Shown here: positions 30,725 to 41,366 of the stretch, piece by piece
How positions within the stretch are numbered: the stretch's first letter is position 1
Layout of the letters: each line of letters opens with the position of its first letter
NCBI GenBank assembly: GCA_963575745.1
Contig: CAUYUJ010006335.1
Location: 785,262 to 849,261, forward strand
Direction of reading: 5' to 3'
Source: Prorocentrum cordatum
Lineage: Eukaryota; Sar; Dinophyceae; Prorocentrales; Prorocentraceae
DNA length: 64,000 nt
The notes under the pieces: generated by a model
The model's database searches: none
Told to the model about the DNA's origin: nothing
The model's input: the letters and a program-made list of their open reading frames with translations, nothing else
Position numbers and translations under genes: made by a program

Positions 30725-31679
30725 CATGCAGGACAGCTATCTTCGGCGACAACCCTTGTGGCCCTCGGTTGCCCGTGAAGTCCGCTGGATTCGTGCCCTT
30801 CTTTCCCTTGCTCGATCTGATATGCGACGTCCCTGGCGGGGTTGGGTCTTTGATTGTGGCGCGTCTGCCTGGGGCTTCGGGGTTGGCTGCCTACGATGCC
30901 CCCTCGAGGAGGTCGCGGTCGTTGGTCGCGTTCGGGAACGCGCCCGCTTTCGGGGGCTGTTGAGCGTGTCGGGGGCCCCCCGTTCACGGGCCCTTGACCA
31001 TGGGGAGGAGGTCTGCGTCTCGGAGCCGTCGGAGGAGGTGGTCCTGCATCTCCGGCGCGTGAGGGGGTTTGCCGAGGTCTCTGTCTCTTTCTCAGAGAGG
31101 AGCTTGGAGGTGGCCTATGCCGGTCGCTGGAGGGGGGTGCCTGGGTCTGAGGCCCAGCTGGAGGCTAGAACTCGGACTTGGACTATGCGGCGCCTTGCTC
31201 GTGATTGCAGTCTTCATGAGTCGTGGGTGCTTGTCCTGGGTGATAACGTGTCGGTGATCTGTGCACATGCAAAGGGCCGCTCGTCGAATCCTGCGATGAG
31301 TTTCCAGTGTCGGATTTCGGCCGCGTCTTGCTTAGCCGTTGGGCTCAAGCTGGCGGGTCGCTAGGCGCCGTCCGAGCGGAGCGCTGTGGACGCTGCCAGT
31401 CGGGCGTTCCAGCCCCGGCATGGCGGGCCGCGGGCGTCGGGGGATTTCGTCGAGTACCGCCTCGCGCCCGGCGGCGCAGCGGCGGCGCGCGGCCCCCTCC
31501 GTCTCCGACGACGAGGGCGATGCGGGCCTGGGCTGCTTCAACGCGCTGTGCCGGCGCGCTGGGCCTCCCTTCCATGCTCGCGGCGCGAGCGCTGGGCCGA
31601 GCGGCATCCCGGCGCGCCCGAGCCGGTGGCAGGCCGCGGGGCTCCCGCGTGGCAGCCTCTGGACAGGTTGGCGCTGAGG
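30725..31679 (+). pseudogene. RNase H domain of DIRS-like element, nonsense-mutated
   Basis: From about 30725 the frame reads MQDSYLRRQPLWPSVAREVR, then WRGWVFDCGASAWGFGVG, matching the first RNase H strand (normally TDAS-x-x-G-x-G), then GRVRERARF. Further on come EAQLEARTRTW with the catalytic Glu region, VLVLGDNVSVICAHAKGRSS with the third-motif Asp, and a tail LKLAGR, stop, APSERSAVDAASRAF. The conserved RW-PSE-N-AD-SR motif shows that the TAG at 31362-31364 replaces a Trp codon by a single G to A change. Coding-like sequence continues in the same frame to a TGA or TAG near 31680, then ends at a dispersed repeat. Confidence 0.65.
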
Positions 31680-31752
31680 TAGGATATCAAGGATCGACGG
31701 ATCAGGTCTGGTTTCGTATATCTGATATCCGTGAATCTCTAGCCGAGGACAG
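31677..31752 (+). repeat. Dispersed ~75-bp repeat, copy 1
   Basis: Ends in tgatatccgtgaatctctag. It matches 37178-37251 (tgatatccgtgaatctctgg there), with weaker similarity to the left of that core. This copy begins where the DIRS-like element stops. Confidence 0.7.
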
Positions 31753-31969
31753 TGAAAATGCGATGCTTGATGCGTCCATCAGCGACCCAGCCAAGAATGT
31801 CATGCAGGGGGTGGCCGCGCGAAAAGAGCGCAATTCTAGACGCTTCGCGTATCCCCACCAGCCCGTCCAGAAACGACGCCCAGGCGAGTAGAGGGTCGTC
31901 CTGAGGGGCTTTTCGGCGTCTCGGGTGCCTCGGGGGGGCCTCTGCGGGCCGTTCGGGATCCTCTTTTGG

Positions 31970-32200
31970 GCAATTAAGGCGTCGAGTAAGGGAGTGGTCA
32001 GGAAAAATAACATGTATCTCGGAACAATCATGTGATCAGGCTGATAAAGGGAAGGGGAGAAGGAATATCATAGTAGGCATACACGGATGATGATGATTGA
32101 GAGGATGATGATGATGAGGAGGAGGAGGAGAAGGAAGAAGATGAGAAGGCGGACGAGAAGCAGGAGGAGGAGGAGGAGGACACGGACAAGGAGGAGGAGG
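31970..32200 (+). repeat. Duplicated segment with triplet array, copy 1
   Basis: Begins caattaaggcgtcgagtaag and passes through catcatagtaggcatacacg-like sequence into GAT and GAG triplets. The same order, with point differences, is found at 32289-32512 (offset 319 bp). Confidence 0.8.
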
Positions 32201-32288
32201 CGGAGGATAATTGGCGGCCTTGCCGCAATCTCCTGCAACGGCAGTCGCATCCGACGCTTTTTGTAGCTTGCTTCGGACAGTATAGATG

Positions 32289-32560
32289 GCAATTGAGGCG
32301 TCGAGTAAGGGAGTGGTCAGGAAGAATCACATGTTTCTCGGGGCAATCATGTGATCTGGCGGATAAAGAGAAGGGGGGCAGGAGTATCATAGTAGGCAGA
32401 CACGGATGATGATGATGATGGCGATGATGATGATGATGGAGAGGATGATGATGATGAGGAGGAGGAGGAAAAGGAAGAGGATGAGAAGGCGGACGAGGAG
32501 GAGGAGGAGGGGGCGGAGGCGGAGGCGGAGGAAGAGAAGGATGAGCAGGACACATGACGA
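32289..32560 (+). repeat. Duplicated segment with triplet array, copy 2
   Basis: Second copy of 31970-32200 with a longer GAT run and a GGCGGA-rich end. Confidence 0.8.
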
Positions 32561-32584
32561 ATATAAGAACCTCCTCGGATCTCG

Positions 32585-33210
32585 TTTCGGAGTAGTCTTG
32601 GAAGTCTCTTGAGACGTCTGGGGAGCTTTCCAATGGCCGCAGGGAGACTCTTGAGGTTTCTTGGGGGTCTCTTGGGAAGCTGTTTTGGGAGGCTTGGGCT
32701 CATCTTGGAACCGTCTGGGCGCCTTTGAAGGCCCTGCTGGGGCGCTCTGGGGGCAATTTTGGAGGACATCGGCCAAGGAAGTGTGGTTCCCTAATTACAG
32801 CCCCCCCCCCGGGAGCTCCAAAAATCGCTTCCTGGGCCCCCTTTGGATCGCTCTTGGAGCGCTCGTGGCCGCTCTTGGAGCCATCCTGAGGCTCTCTGGG
32901 GCCCCTCTTGGAGCTATCTTGAGCCATCTTGGAGCCATCTTGACGCGTCGGATGTGCATCGCAAGCGAAAAAGTGAGAACACCAAAAACATTAATTGTCG
33001 CTAGGGTTTTGAAGCATTTTGGCGTCTTGGATGCATCCTAATGATGCTCTTGTGGGCATTTTGAACCGTCTTGGGGAGTTCTTGGAGCGTCTTGGAACGT
33101 CATGGGGACCAACTTGAGGCATCGTGCGCTATCTTGAGCCATCTAGGAGGTCATCTTGAGCTCCCTGAGGCCCTCTTGGAGCCGCGTTGGGCCGTCTTGG
33201 ACGCTCTAAC
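32585..33210 (+). repeat. TCTTGG array with A-block
   Basis: Array of the family with an A-block-like segment at about 32945-33025 that is more diverged than others. Confidence 0.65.
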
Positions 33211-34027
33211 TACCCGCGGCCCCCCCTGTCCAGGTCAGTGGGGAGGGGGTAGGGGGAGGGGTAAACCCCTCCCCGAAGGGGAAGAAGGAGGGGTGGAAGA
33301 GGAAACGTTCTAAACCGCCGACGCCCAGACGGCTGGTGGGATTTGTGCATCCTTGGGAACAGTGAGCGCGAATCGCAGCCATTTAAGAGGACGAGTCGAA
33401 TTTCTCCTGGGATCCCGGCCGCGAGTCGAAAGCTATGTCTTTCACTCAATCAGAGCGTGGCGCGCCGAATGCACAATAACAAATGCAGAAGCCCCGCGAC
33501 GAATGGCCATCGGTAGTGCCGCGACGCCAGTTGCAGACTCACGGAACGCCCTTGGTGCATATGTCGCGGCCCACGGCATTGATATTTTTTTCGATGGAAC
33601 CGGCCGATATTGAAGACGTCGATCCCGAGGGGCCTGGGGCCGATCATCATTGCTGCGGCGATGATCTGAGTGAGGTCCCCCGAGGATCCCGAGCAGAACA
33701 CGCGGAAATCTGATCGCAAATTTTGCCAGAGCGCGCTGCCGTAACAGGAAAGCGGATGATTATATGAGATAATTGGTGGTTTCATTTGGGTCGCGATGCT
33801 CTCCGATCTTTTGAGGCACTGGAGCAGACGAACTGGTTGCTGTATCTTACCTGACATGGACCCCCAATGGCTTTGAGTGCAAGCCTTTGGCCTGTGCTCT
33901 ATCATTCTTGCAGAATATGGCCATGCTGCTCAGTATGTTCTATGCGTATCTAGACGAGACAGGTTGGGTAAACGACGTCGAACATGGCAAACATTGATAA
34001 CGTGGTGTCCCGAGCTGTGCTCGCTGA
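33211..34027. other. Spacer without recognised gene
   Basis: Ordinary sequence, less GC-rich than its surroundings, without a domain that I recognise in any frame. Confidence 0.4.
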
Positions 34028-34780
34028 TTGACTGTTGTTCGGAAGTTCCAGGTCTTGGTTCGGTCCACTCAGCGCGTTTGGCTGGACGTATCAGAAACGT
34101 CCTTGGTCGGCCTTTTAGAACTTGGCGAAGGCTGGAATGACTGGGCCGAAAGAAATGATCCGGACTTGAATGATTCGAAAAGTCGAGGGCCCGCGATGGC
34201 CCAGGCAACGGAAGTCAAGCGGACCTTCTTCGCTAATCTACCGAAGGGCAGAGAGGCAGCGGGTCATTTCGACGATGTGCGCACAAGGCATATCGTGGCC
34301 GAAACACTGATGGTTGCAGTCGCGATCATCAATGGCAGCTTCCATTGCTGTGGTTCTTCTACTTTTGGAGATTTCGTTTTGCCCTCCGAATGTTGGTCAT
34401 TTTTTCATGTCGACGATGAGAAGACCCCAAGTGGGCTCAATCTTGTATCTGATTCTTTCCCAGCAGCTCAAGATGCGAGAACGGCTGTCGTACGCTGTGC
34501 GCTCACCGTTGAAGCTCTTGAATCGCTCCTGACTGAATATGAGATTGGACGCGTCACTGATCTGGTTGCGGGCGACTCTAATACCGACCTGTCTGCTGAA
34601 ATCGGACCGCGGGGCATGAATGAACCCGAGTGGTTCCCGACGGCTGTGGCCCGAAGTGTCATGCCAGCTTCCATGTTTTGCACTGATCCGTCCCAAATGC
34701 GGGAACAACCGGAGGTGGCCGCTGCCCATGTGACGCAGCGAGTAGCGAAATGCTATGGATATTCCTGCAGGGCCTTGTGA
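34028..34780 (+). CDS. Unidentified ORF, 250 aa
   Basis: An open frame of 250 residues outside any tandem repeat, with mixed amino-acid content and no low complexity. I do not recognise the family. One phrase, VTDLVAGDSNTDLSAEIG at about residues 192-209, recalls the GDFN strand of LINE endonucleases, but the partner motifs (early QE, late DH) are not visible, so this is only a hint. No spliced-leader relic or poly-A signal was noted beside it. It could equally be a chance frame in moderately GC-rich sequence. Confidence 0.25.
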   Translation: MTVVRKFQVLVRSTQRVWLDVSETSLVGLLELGEGWNDWAERNDPDLNDSKSRGPAMAQATEVKRTFFANLPKGREAAGHFDDVRTRHIVAETLMVAVAIINGSFHCCGSSTFGDFVLPSECWSFFHVDDEKTPSGLNLVSDSFPAAQDARTAVVRCALTVEALESLLTEYEIGRVTDLVAGDSNTDLSAEIGPRGMNEPEWFPTAVARSVMPASMFCTDPSQMREQPEVAAAHVTQRVAKCYGYSCRAL

Positions 34781-36187
34781 TCCAAGGAAGCGGACGTGAT
34801 GGTGGACCAACAAGTTGTTCTCATCCCAGTGTGAGGGAGTCTGTCTATGATGCGCTGAGCATTGTCGGTGTGGGTTGGATAACTCAGGTGGGCACCGAGG
34901 ACTGAGGGGGAGAGGTGCGGGAAGGCGGTCGAGAAGCACGGGATGCTAGGAATTCTGGCTGTGATGGGCTAAAGCGGTTTCTGAAGCTGGACTCCTGTTT
35001 GTCCGAGGATGTCCTGACGTTTGCGATGCATGGCGGCAAGGTGCTTCCTGCTCCACCGCGACCCCTTCCGAGGTCGGATCCAGGTAGTGGTGCAGCAAAC
35101 TCCTGTCGCCTTCCTGCGCCGCCTGGTATTCCTGGTGGTAACCCTGGGTCTGCAGGCAAAAGTCTGTGGCAGTAGACGCGAGAATGGAGATCGCTCTCAG
35201 GATAAAGCAGAAGGCGCGCGGTGGTGGCACAGATGGCGGCACATGGGGGCCTGATGTGTTTCCTTGCCAGGGAACACATTGAAATGCTATCTGAAAGTGT
35301 ATAGCTCGCGTCGGAACAAGAATTCTTAATCTGGCTGGGCCGGTGACATGCACTAGAGCTCCAGAAGTTGCCGGCGGCTGGACTCCGGAAGTGGCCGGTG
35401 GCAGCGTAAATCCAAACATGACAGGTCAGGCGCCTCTTGAAAGGGCAACTGACAACAAGTGGAAGAAGGACAATTACAAGGACAGGCGTGGCGGTTCGAG
35501 GTCAACGAACGAGGTCGCAGCGAGCCGCGGGCGATGAGCTGGGGATTGGCGATGAGGTGCCCCGTGGGCCCCGACTAACGAATTAGGGGCTCGTCGAGCC
35601 CAGGATTTTTCAACACCGCAGTGGGAATAAGCACTACGCGGACAGGTGACGCTGTAAGACTGGTTTTTGGGCTGGTGCCCCCGACGAGGTGAACCGAAGG
35701 TTGGCCTTTGGAGGTTGGGTCGCTCTGTGCTCGCTGCGGGGGGAGTCGCCTATGTCGGCTCTCTTTCCTCTGCTTGTGTGTAAGTTTCCAGGCGCCTGCC
35801 CTTGCGGGAATTTGGCTCGAACGCTGCAGAGACGAGCGTGGCCGCGCTCGGGCGAGGAAAAAGGGGCGCGCGCCGCGCGCGCGCTTTCATGTCGTCGGTC
35901 ACCGTCGAGGATCATATCCGTAAGGGCTTCGCCCCCTGCCGCCGGCCCCCTCTCTCGGGTAATGGGCCATGGAAGAGCTAAGTCATGAGGCTTTGGCGCT
36001 GTCGTGCAGCAGTATCGGAACTTCATGCGAGGCCGATTCGCAATCGGCAAAACCAACTGATCACAAGAGGGGTTACCACACAGGGCGATTGGTAAGACGT
36101 GTATGGTTTACGAGCTTGGTTACCGCACCTTGGGATTAAAGGGCCGAGGGAGTACTCGCAGTTTGGGTTACCACGCCTTGCGATTGA
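34781..36187. other. Spacer without recognised gene
   Basis: Several short frames on both strands, none with a recognisable domain. At 35708-35988 a GC-rich stretch reads as Arg/Ala/Pro-rich peptide in two frames and is not convincing as coding. Confidence 0.4.
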
Positions 36188-36930
36188 TCTGCATGAGGGG
36201 TGGCACCGGATTTCAGAAATGTGGCGAATCTTCTGTGTTTTTGGACCCTGACCCCGCGGATCTGCGTGAGGGGTGGCACCGAATTTCAAAAATGTGCCAA
36301 ATCCCATGTGTTTTTGGACCCTGACCCCGCGGATCTGCGTGAGGGGTGGTACCGAATTTCAGAAATGTGGCAAATCCCGTGTGTTTTTGGAGCCTGACCC
36401 CGCGGATCTGCGTGAGGGGTGGCACCGAAGCCAGACATGTGGCAAATCCCGTGTGTTTTTGGACCCTGACCCCGCGGATCTGCGCGAGGGGTGGCACCGA
36501 ATTTCAGAAATGTTGCAAATCCTCTGTGTTTTTGGACCCTGACCCCGCGGATCTGCGTGAGGGGTGGCACCGAATTTCAGAAATGTGGCGAATCTTCTGT
36601 GTTTTTAGACCCTGACCCCGCGGATCTGCGTGAGGGGGTGCATCGAATTTCAGAAATGTGGCAAATCCCATGTGTTTTTGGACCCTGACCCCGCGGATCT
36701 GCGTGAGGGGTGGCACGAATTTCAGAAATGTTGCAAATCCTTTTTTTTTTTTGGACCCTGACCCCGCGGATCTGCGTGAGGGGTGGCACCGAATTTCAGA
36801 AATGTGGCAAATCCCATGTGTTTTTGGACCGTGACCCCGCGGATCTGCGTGAGGGGTGGCGCCTAATATCAGAAATGTGGCGAATCCCCTGTGCTTTTGG
36901 ACCCTGGCCCCGCGGATCTGCGTGAGGGGT
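36188..36930 (+). repeat. 73-bp tandem satellite (~10 copies)
   Basis: Units of 73 bp running from ggcaccgaatttcagaaatg through caaatcccatgtgtttttgg to accctgaccccgcggatctg and cgtgaggggt. Because 73 is not a multiple of three, frames rotate through three units, and the repeated short frames starting 73 bp apart are the same peptide shifted. One copy carries a T12 expansion near 36740. Confidence 0.95.
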
Positions 36931-37177
36931 GTCGATTTCGAGCCCCCCCAGCAATTCAGACAACGCGCCCAGGGGGTGCTAAAAATTCCGTTTGTGCCTC
37001 CCCCCCTTCGCGCGGTCAATCAACTAGTTACAGTAACCAGCAAGACGCATAACTGCAACACTTGAAACTACAAGCTACAACTGGTACAGGAAACTGCGAA
37101 TCACGGTCCTACAGCCTGGTGGCCCCACAAGGGGGCCGGCGGATCATCAAGAAGACCTTCAGTAAGGATCCAAATGA

Positions 37178-37251
37178 GGTGGGAGATCTAGGATCGGAAT
37201 TTCAGGATTTGCCCCACTTGTCTGATATCCGTGAATCTCTGGCCGAAGATT
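37178..37251 (+). repeat. Dispersed ~75-bp repeat, copy 2
   Basis: Matches 31677-31752. It is followed at 37256-37313 by ctcaggcgg, cggcccgcccc and gggtgcgacagggag, a boundary segment also found at 51953-52010 before another GAG array. Confidence 0.7.
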
Positions 37252-37329
37252 GAAATCTCAGGCGGAATTCTCGGCCCGCCCCACCGAAACGTTTGGGGTG
37301 CGACAGGGAGGAGTTATGTATAAAAGAAA

Positions 37330-37590
37330 GGGGTGGTGGAGGAAAAGGAGGAAGAGGAAGAGGAGGAGGAGGAGGAGGAAAAGGAGGAAGAGGAGGAGGA
37401 GGAGGAGGAGGGAGGAGGAGGAGGAGGAGGAGGAGGAGGAGGAGGAGGAAGAGGAGGAGGATGATGGTGATGATGATGATGATGATGATGATGATGAGGA
37501 GGAGGAGGAGGAGGAGGAGGAGGAGGAGGAGGAGGAGGAGGAGGAGAGGAGGAGGAGGAAGAGGAGGAGGAGGAGGAGGAGGACGAGGGG
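37330..37590 (+). repeat. (GGA)n/(GAT)n array
   Basis: GGA/GAA triplets with a central GAT run at 37458-37497. Confidence 0.95.
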
Positions 37591-37613
37591 CAGGCCTTGT
37601 GGCTCGCTGCCAG

Positions 37614-37781
37614 GTGCGCGTGGACGGCCTGGACAGCCGCATCGAATGCCTGGAGGGCCGTGCTGGCACCAACGACGACGCGCGGCGCGGCCGCGGCACG
37701 GCGCTGGATCGGCTGTGCGCGAGGGTGGTCCATCGCCAGAGTGGCCTTTGGTGCGAGCTCGCCAGGGGCCCCGATCGCTGA
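37614..37781 (+). CDS. Exon-like coding island after GAG array
   Basis: After a CAG acceptor-like site (37611-37613) the frame reads VRVDGLDSRIECLEGRAGTN and then RGTALDRLCARVVHRQSG, stopping at TGA. G/C-rich third positions and the helical pattern look coding. No family recognised and no ATG; any gene structure would need introns. Confidence 0.3.
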   Translation: MRVDGLDSRIECLEGRAGTNDDARRGRGTALDRLCARVVHRQSGLWCELARGPDR

Positions 37782-37818
37782 CTGCGATGCGCTGGCAGCG
37801 GCTTTCGCGCATGGGTTT

Positions 37819-37960
37819 TGCCCCCCCCCCCCCCCCCCCCTCCCACTCCACCCCTTCACCTTCGCCCTCCCCCCTGTCACCCCTTCCCCCCCGCCCCCCA
37901 CCACCCCCCACCACCCCCACGTCCCCCCGCCCCCCCGCCCATCCTTCGGGCGCCCACGAA
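37819..37960 (+). repeat. Poly-C / CCCCA-rich tract
   Basis: Twenty or more C followed by C-rich sequence with CCACC. Pro-rich frames here are low complexity. Confidence 0.8.
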
Positions 37961-38224
37961 AATCAAAGGCAAGGTCAACGGCACGGAGGGGGCTCAGGGG
38001 GGAATCATTGACTCCAATCGCCCATTCATCACCGATAGGTACCTGATATCCCACTCTTTCCAGGACCGTTCGGTTTCGCTACCGAGGGCCTATCGCCGAT
38101 CTATTGGCCACGTATCGCGGATTCCAGGCATATCTCCCCCCCCCTGATCCAATCCCGATCCATCGCCCCACTGAAGCCACGCACTAAAGTTCACACTCTT
38201 GCGCAGGGTCGCTTCTCCGTGCAG

Positions 38225-38297
38225 CCGGCCAGAGGAGCTTGAGCGCACCGAGCGGGCCCTCGGGCTGCGCCTGGGCGAGGCCGAGGTTCGCGCCAGG
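38225..38297 (+). CDS. 73-nt exon-like island with CAG acceptor and GT donor
   Basis: Bounded by gcag (38221-38224) and gtgagc (38298-38303). The frame reads RPEELERTERALGLRLGEAE and VRAR, a charged helix. Both splice-site-like borders fit, and it resembles the helical islands at 26038 and 40201, which raises the chance that these are pieces of real genes with long introns. Confidence 0.3.
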
Positions 38298-38399
38298 GTG
38301 AGCACGTCCACGTACGTCCATGCCCTCGTGGTGTGGCCGCCGGGGCGCGATCCCATGGACACGCGATCCCGTGGGCACGTTCCGCGCGGGGCAGCCAGG

Positions 38400-39200
38400 G
38401 CCGCCGAAGATCCGATTCGATGCGACTCGTTTCGCCGACTGGGGCCGCGATTCAGACTGGGTCCGAGTCGGTTAGGTTCACACGAGCGCCGGCTGGGGCC
38501 AGCCAGAGCTGGGCGGGGCGGTCCGATCTCGATGTGGTTTTCCGTGGTTCGACACTACTCAGGCCTGCCTTCCCCGGTAAAGCCGCCATTTGCAGTCAAC
38601 CCGCATTGTAAGGATGGCAACTTTCCCAAGGGTGCCCTCGCATCCTCGCTACCGCGCGTCCTTATGATACGGGTTGACTCTTCGTGGGGTCGCGGCTCGG
38701 GAGTCCACACCGCGAGGCCATGGGGATTCGGACGTCCTGCCGGCCCGCGAGAGGTGCAGCTCGTGGAGGTGCAGCGCTGGACCGCGTCCTGCGAGGCGCC
38801 GCGCGCGGCGGCGGTCTCGGTAGGGCAGGGTCGCGCTGCGTCGACGCGGCGGCTGCGGCCCCAGCACGGGCGCTCAAGGCAGTGGCCTGGAATTGGCCCA
38901 TACTGAGCGAGATGCGATATCGGAAAGCCGCGGTCGTTCAATGTTGAGTGATCCGCACGGCATCAGAGACCATTGCCGACGTCATGGCGACGTGGACTTG
39001 CCGTAGGGGGTGGGGAGGTGGGTCGGCGGTAGGCTGTTTTCTGGCCTGCGCGATTCTAGATCTCGTCGGAGGACAATTGGGGAATGAGGGTGAGTATCAG
39101 GATGGGCAAATCTGCACAAACACAAACTTTTATATAATGTAACGGTCGTCTGGGGCCCCGGGCCCTGGGCCCCCCCACTTCTCATAAACTCCCCCCCGCA
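38400..39200. other. Spacer without recognised gene
   Basis: Overlapping frames on both strands without recognisable domains. GATCCGATTCGA-type short repeats near 38409 recur at 40590-40640. Confidence 0.4.
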
Positions 39201-39204
39201 ACCC

Positions 39205-40055
39205 ACTTTCGTCCCCGGCGCCAGCGCTCCTTTTCGAACGCTCCGGGGCGTTCCCTGCGCCTCCAGGGCCCTCCTCGGCGCCCGCAGCGGACGCCCACAT
39301 GCCGCCAAGACGCCCAAGAGCGCACCAAGCCGCCCAAGATGGCCCCATGATGGCCCAAGAGGCCCCCGAGAGGCCCCAAGAGCGCTCAGAGAGGACCTCC
39401 AAGAGGGCCCCAAGAGGCCCAGATCATTGATTTTCAGTGCGGTTTTTATACGTATTTTTCGTTTTCTCCAATTTTCAAGAGTCCGACATTCCGAGACTGC
39501 GCAAGTCGCCCCAAGAGGGCCCCAGAGCCACCTGATCGGCCCCCAAGACGGCCCAAGATGGCCCCCAAACGGCCCAAGAGGCGTCCAAGACGGCCGGGAA
39601 TGCGAACCGACAATTCGAGCCTTCCTCCCCAAGAGGCCCCGAGGAGGCTGCAAGAGGCCGAAAAGAGGCCCAGGAGGCCCAAAAGAGGTCCCACGAGGCT
39701 CCAAAACGCTCCCCTGGGGGCTTCAAAACTGCTTACAAAAGGCCCCCGATAGGCTTTGCACAATATCCCAACGAGCTTCCAAGAGGCCTAATCCACAACC
39801 CAGGAACGGTGGCGGCATGGGCTGAAGGAACCAAGAGGCAGCACATGTTGATTCCCAATCGATTTTTGTTCAACGACTTTCGTGCTCTTGCTCTTTCGCG
39901 ATTCCAAGTCTCTAAGACAGCCCAAGAGCCCCCCAACACCTCTCACGCTGGCCCAAGAGGTCCCCCACAGGGCCTCAAGACGGCCCAGAACGCCCCTAAC
40001 ACAGCCCAAGAGCGTTCTAGGAAAGCCCCAAGAGGGGCACAAGAGGAGGAATCCT
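39205..40055 (-). repeat. TCTTGG array in reverse orientation
   Basis: The plus strand reads ggcccaagaggcc and similar, the reverse complement of the other arrays. Two A-blocks are present near 39425 and 39845. This is the only long array of the family in this orientation in the window. Confidence 0.75.
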
Positions 40056-40080
40056 GACTCACACAGCGAGCCCGCCCTCT

Positions 40081-40178
40081 GGAGGAGGAGGAGGAGGAGG
40101 AGGAGGAGGAGGAGGAGGAGGAGGAGGAGGAGGAGGAGTGAGGAGTGAGGAGTGAGGAGTGCGGAGTGAGGAGTGAGG
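40081..40178 (+). repeat. (GGA)n then GAGTGAG array
   Basis: GGA triplets to 40137, then about six copies of gaggagtg. Confidence 0.9.
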
Positions 40179-40200
40179 CACGTGTGGCGCGCCTGGCCAG

Positions 40201-40380
40201 GCGCAGCTGCGGGAGGAGAGGCTCAGGCGGGCCGACGCGGAGCGCCGAGCCACAGAGGCGGAGGTTTGGCTCGCCCGCCTCGACTCCCGGCTGGTGGAGA
40301 CCGAGGCTCCCGGGGTGTCGCAGGGCGGAGGGCCACCCTCGGGGGCCCCCAAACGGGGGGGTGACCACACCGTGTGGTGA
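40201..40380 (+). CDS. Exon-like coding island, coiled coil
   Basis: After a CAG acceptor-like site (40198-40200) the frame reads AQLREERLRRADAERRATEA and EVWLARLDSRLVETEAPG, then a Gly/Pro-rich tail, stopping at TGA. It is a strongly amphipathic helix with G/C-rich third positions. No family recognised. Like the islands at 26038 and 37614 it lies next to a GAG array. Confidence 0.35.
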   Translation, partial: AQLREERLRRADAERRATEAEVWLARLDSRLVETEAPGVSQGGGPPSGAPKRGGDHTVW

Positions 40381-41360
40381 GTCGGTGGGGATTCGGGGTC
40401 ACCGCACGGTTTTGGGACTTGCGTTGGGTTGTTCTTCGAGTATGTCTCGGGCGACTGAGGCATGGGAGGTCCCGAGACCGCGAGTTGACGGACCGTGCGG
40501 TGAGGTCTTGGGGGATTTCGAGGTCACCGCACGGTCTGTCACCGCACCGTTTCGGGACTCCAAACGCCCCTCCGGGGTCCATGTCGATGCGACCGATCCG
40601 ATTCGATCTCGATTCCAGGTGGCCCGATCCGATTCGAGTCCGTCTTGCGACGATGCGGTGCGGCCCGATGCTTGCGTGGGCGCCCTGGTGCATCCTGGCG
40701 CGGGCGGCCCGATTCGGTGCCGACTCCGAGCTGATGCGGCTCGACCCGACGCGCAAATGGATTCGATCTGATTTCCCGATTCGGTGGTGACTGATCTTGC
40801 CCTCCCCGGCTACTCCCCGTGCTCCTGCAGAGTGCCTCTTTCGCCGTTCTCCCTGTCCTTCTCCTTCCCCCCTTCCCCTCCCGGCCCCTGAACTCTCGCT
40901 CCCTCTCCAGGGGAGGGGGGCGGCCAGGCGGAGAGGAGGACGGAGGGCGGCGCTCCGGCTTCCCGCCTCTGGCATCTTCGCCTGCACGCTTCCGGTGGCA
41001 AGTTCAGGGGCTTCACGCCTGCCTTGTCGAGCTGCGTTGCCGCGGGACCAAGAACTCAGGAGAGGACAAACAACAAAGATATAATTAATGGTCGATCCCC
41101 AGGAAAATATAGGGAAACTATGAGAAGGGGGGCAGATGGGGAATACTGGAATTTGCGTGTATTTATCTGTGCGTCCCTGGGCCCCTTCAAGAACTCGTGC
41201 TCCCTCTCCCCTCCCAGCCGCGAGACGCACGCGCCTCCCGTTCTCGGAACGGGGAGCGTCGTATGGGGGTGGAGCTCCCAGTTGCTGCTTCCTGGAGGCC
41301 CCTATACGCGGTCGCGCGAGCGGCCGACGCTGCACGGTTTCCCCCGGGGCCGTAGGCGAC
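40381..41360. other. Spacer without recognised gene
   Basis: Short frames only. A repeated phrase (accgcacggt) occurs at 40401 and 40531. Confidence 0.4.
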
Positions 41361-41366
41361 CCGAGG

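Larger units (their letters stand above)
28046..31679 (+). mobile_element. DIRS-like retroelement (gag-like ORF, RT, RNase H), truncated
   Basis: Three blocks in order resemble a retroelement class common in dinoflagellates that I compare to DIRS-type elements: a gag-like frame (28376-29074), a reverse transcriptase (29565-30600) and an RNase H (30725-31450). The 3' part, where a tyrosine recombinase would be expected, is absent: recognisable coding ends near 31680, where a different repeat begins. Internal damage includes several frameshifts, a 78-nt poly-T, a GT microsatellite, and in-frame stops at 28289 and 31362. No terminal repeats were found. Confidence 0.65.
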
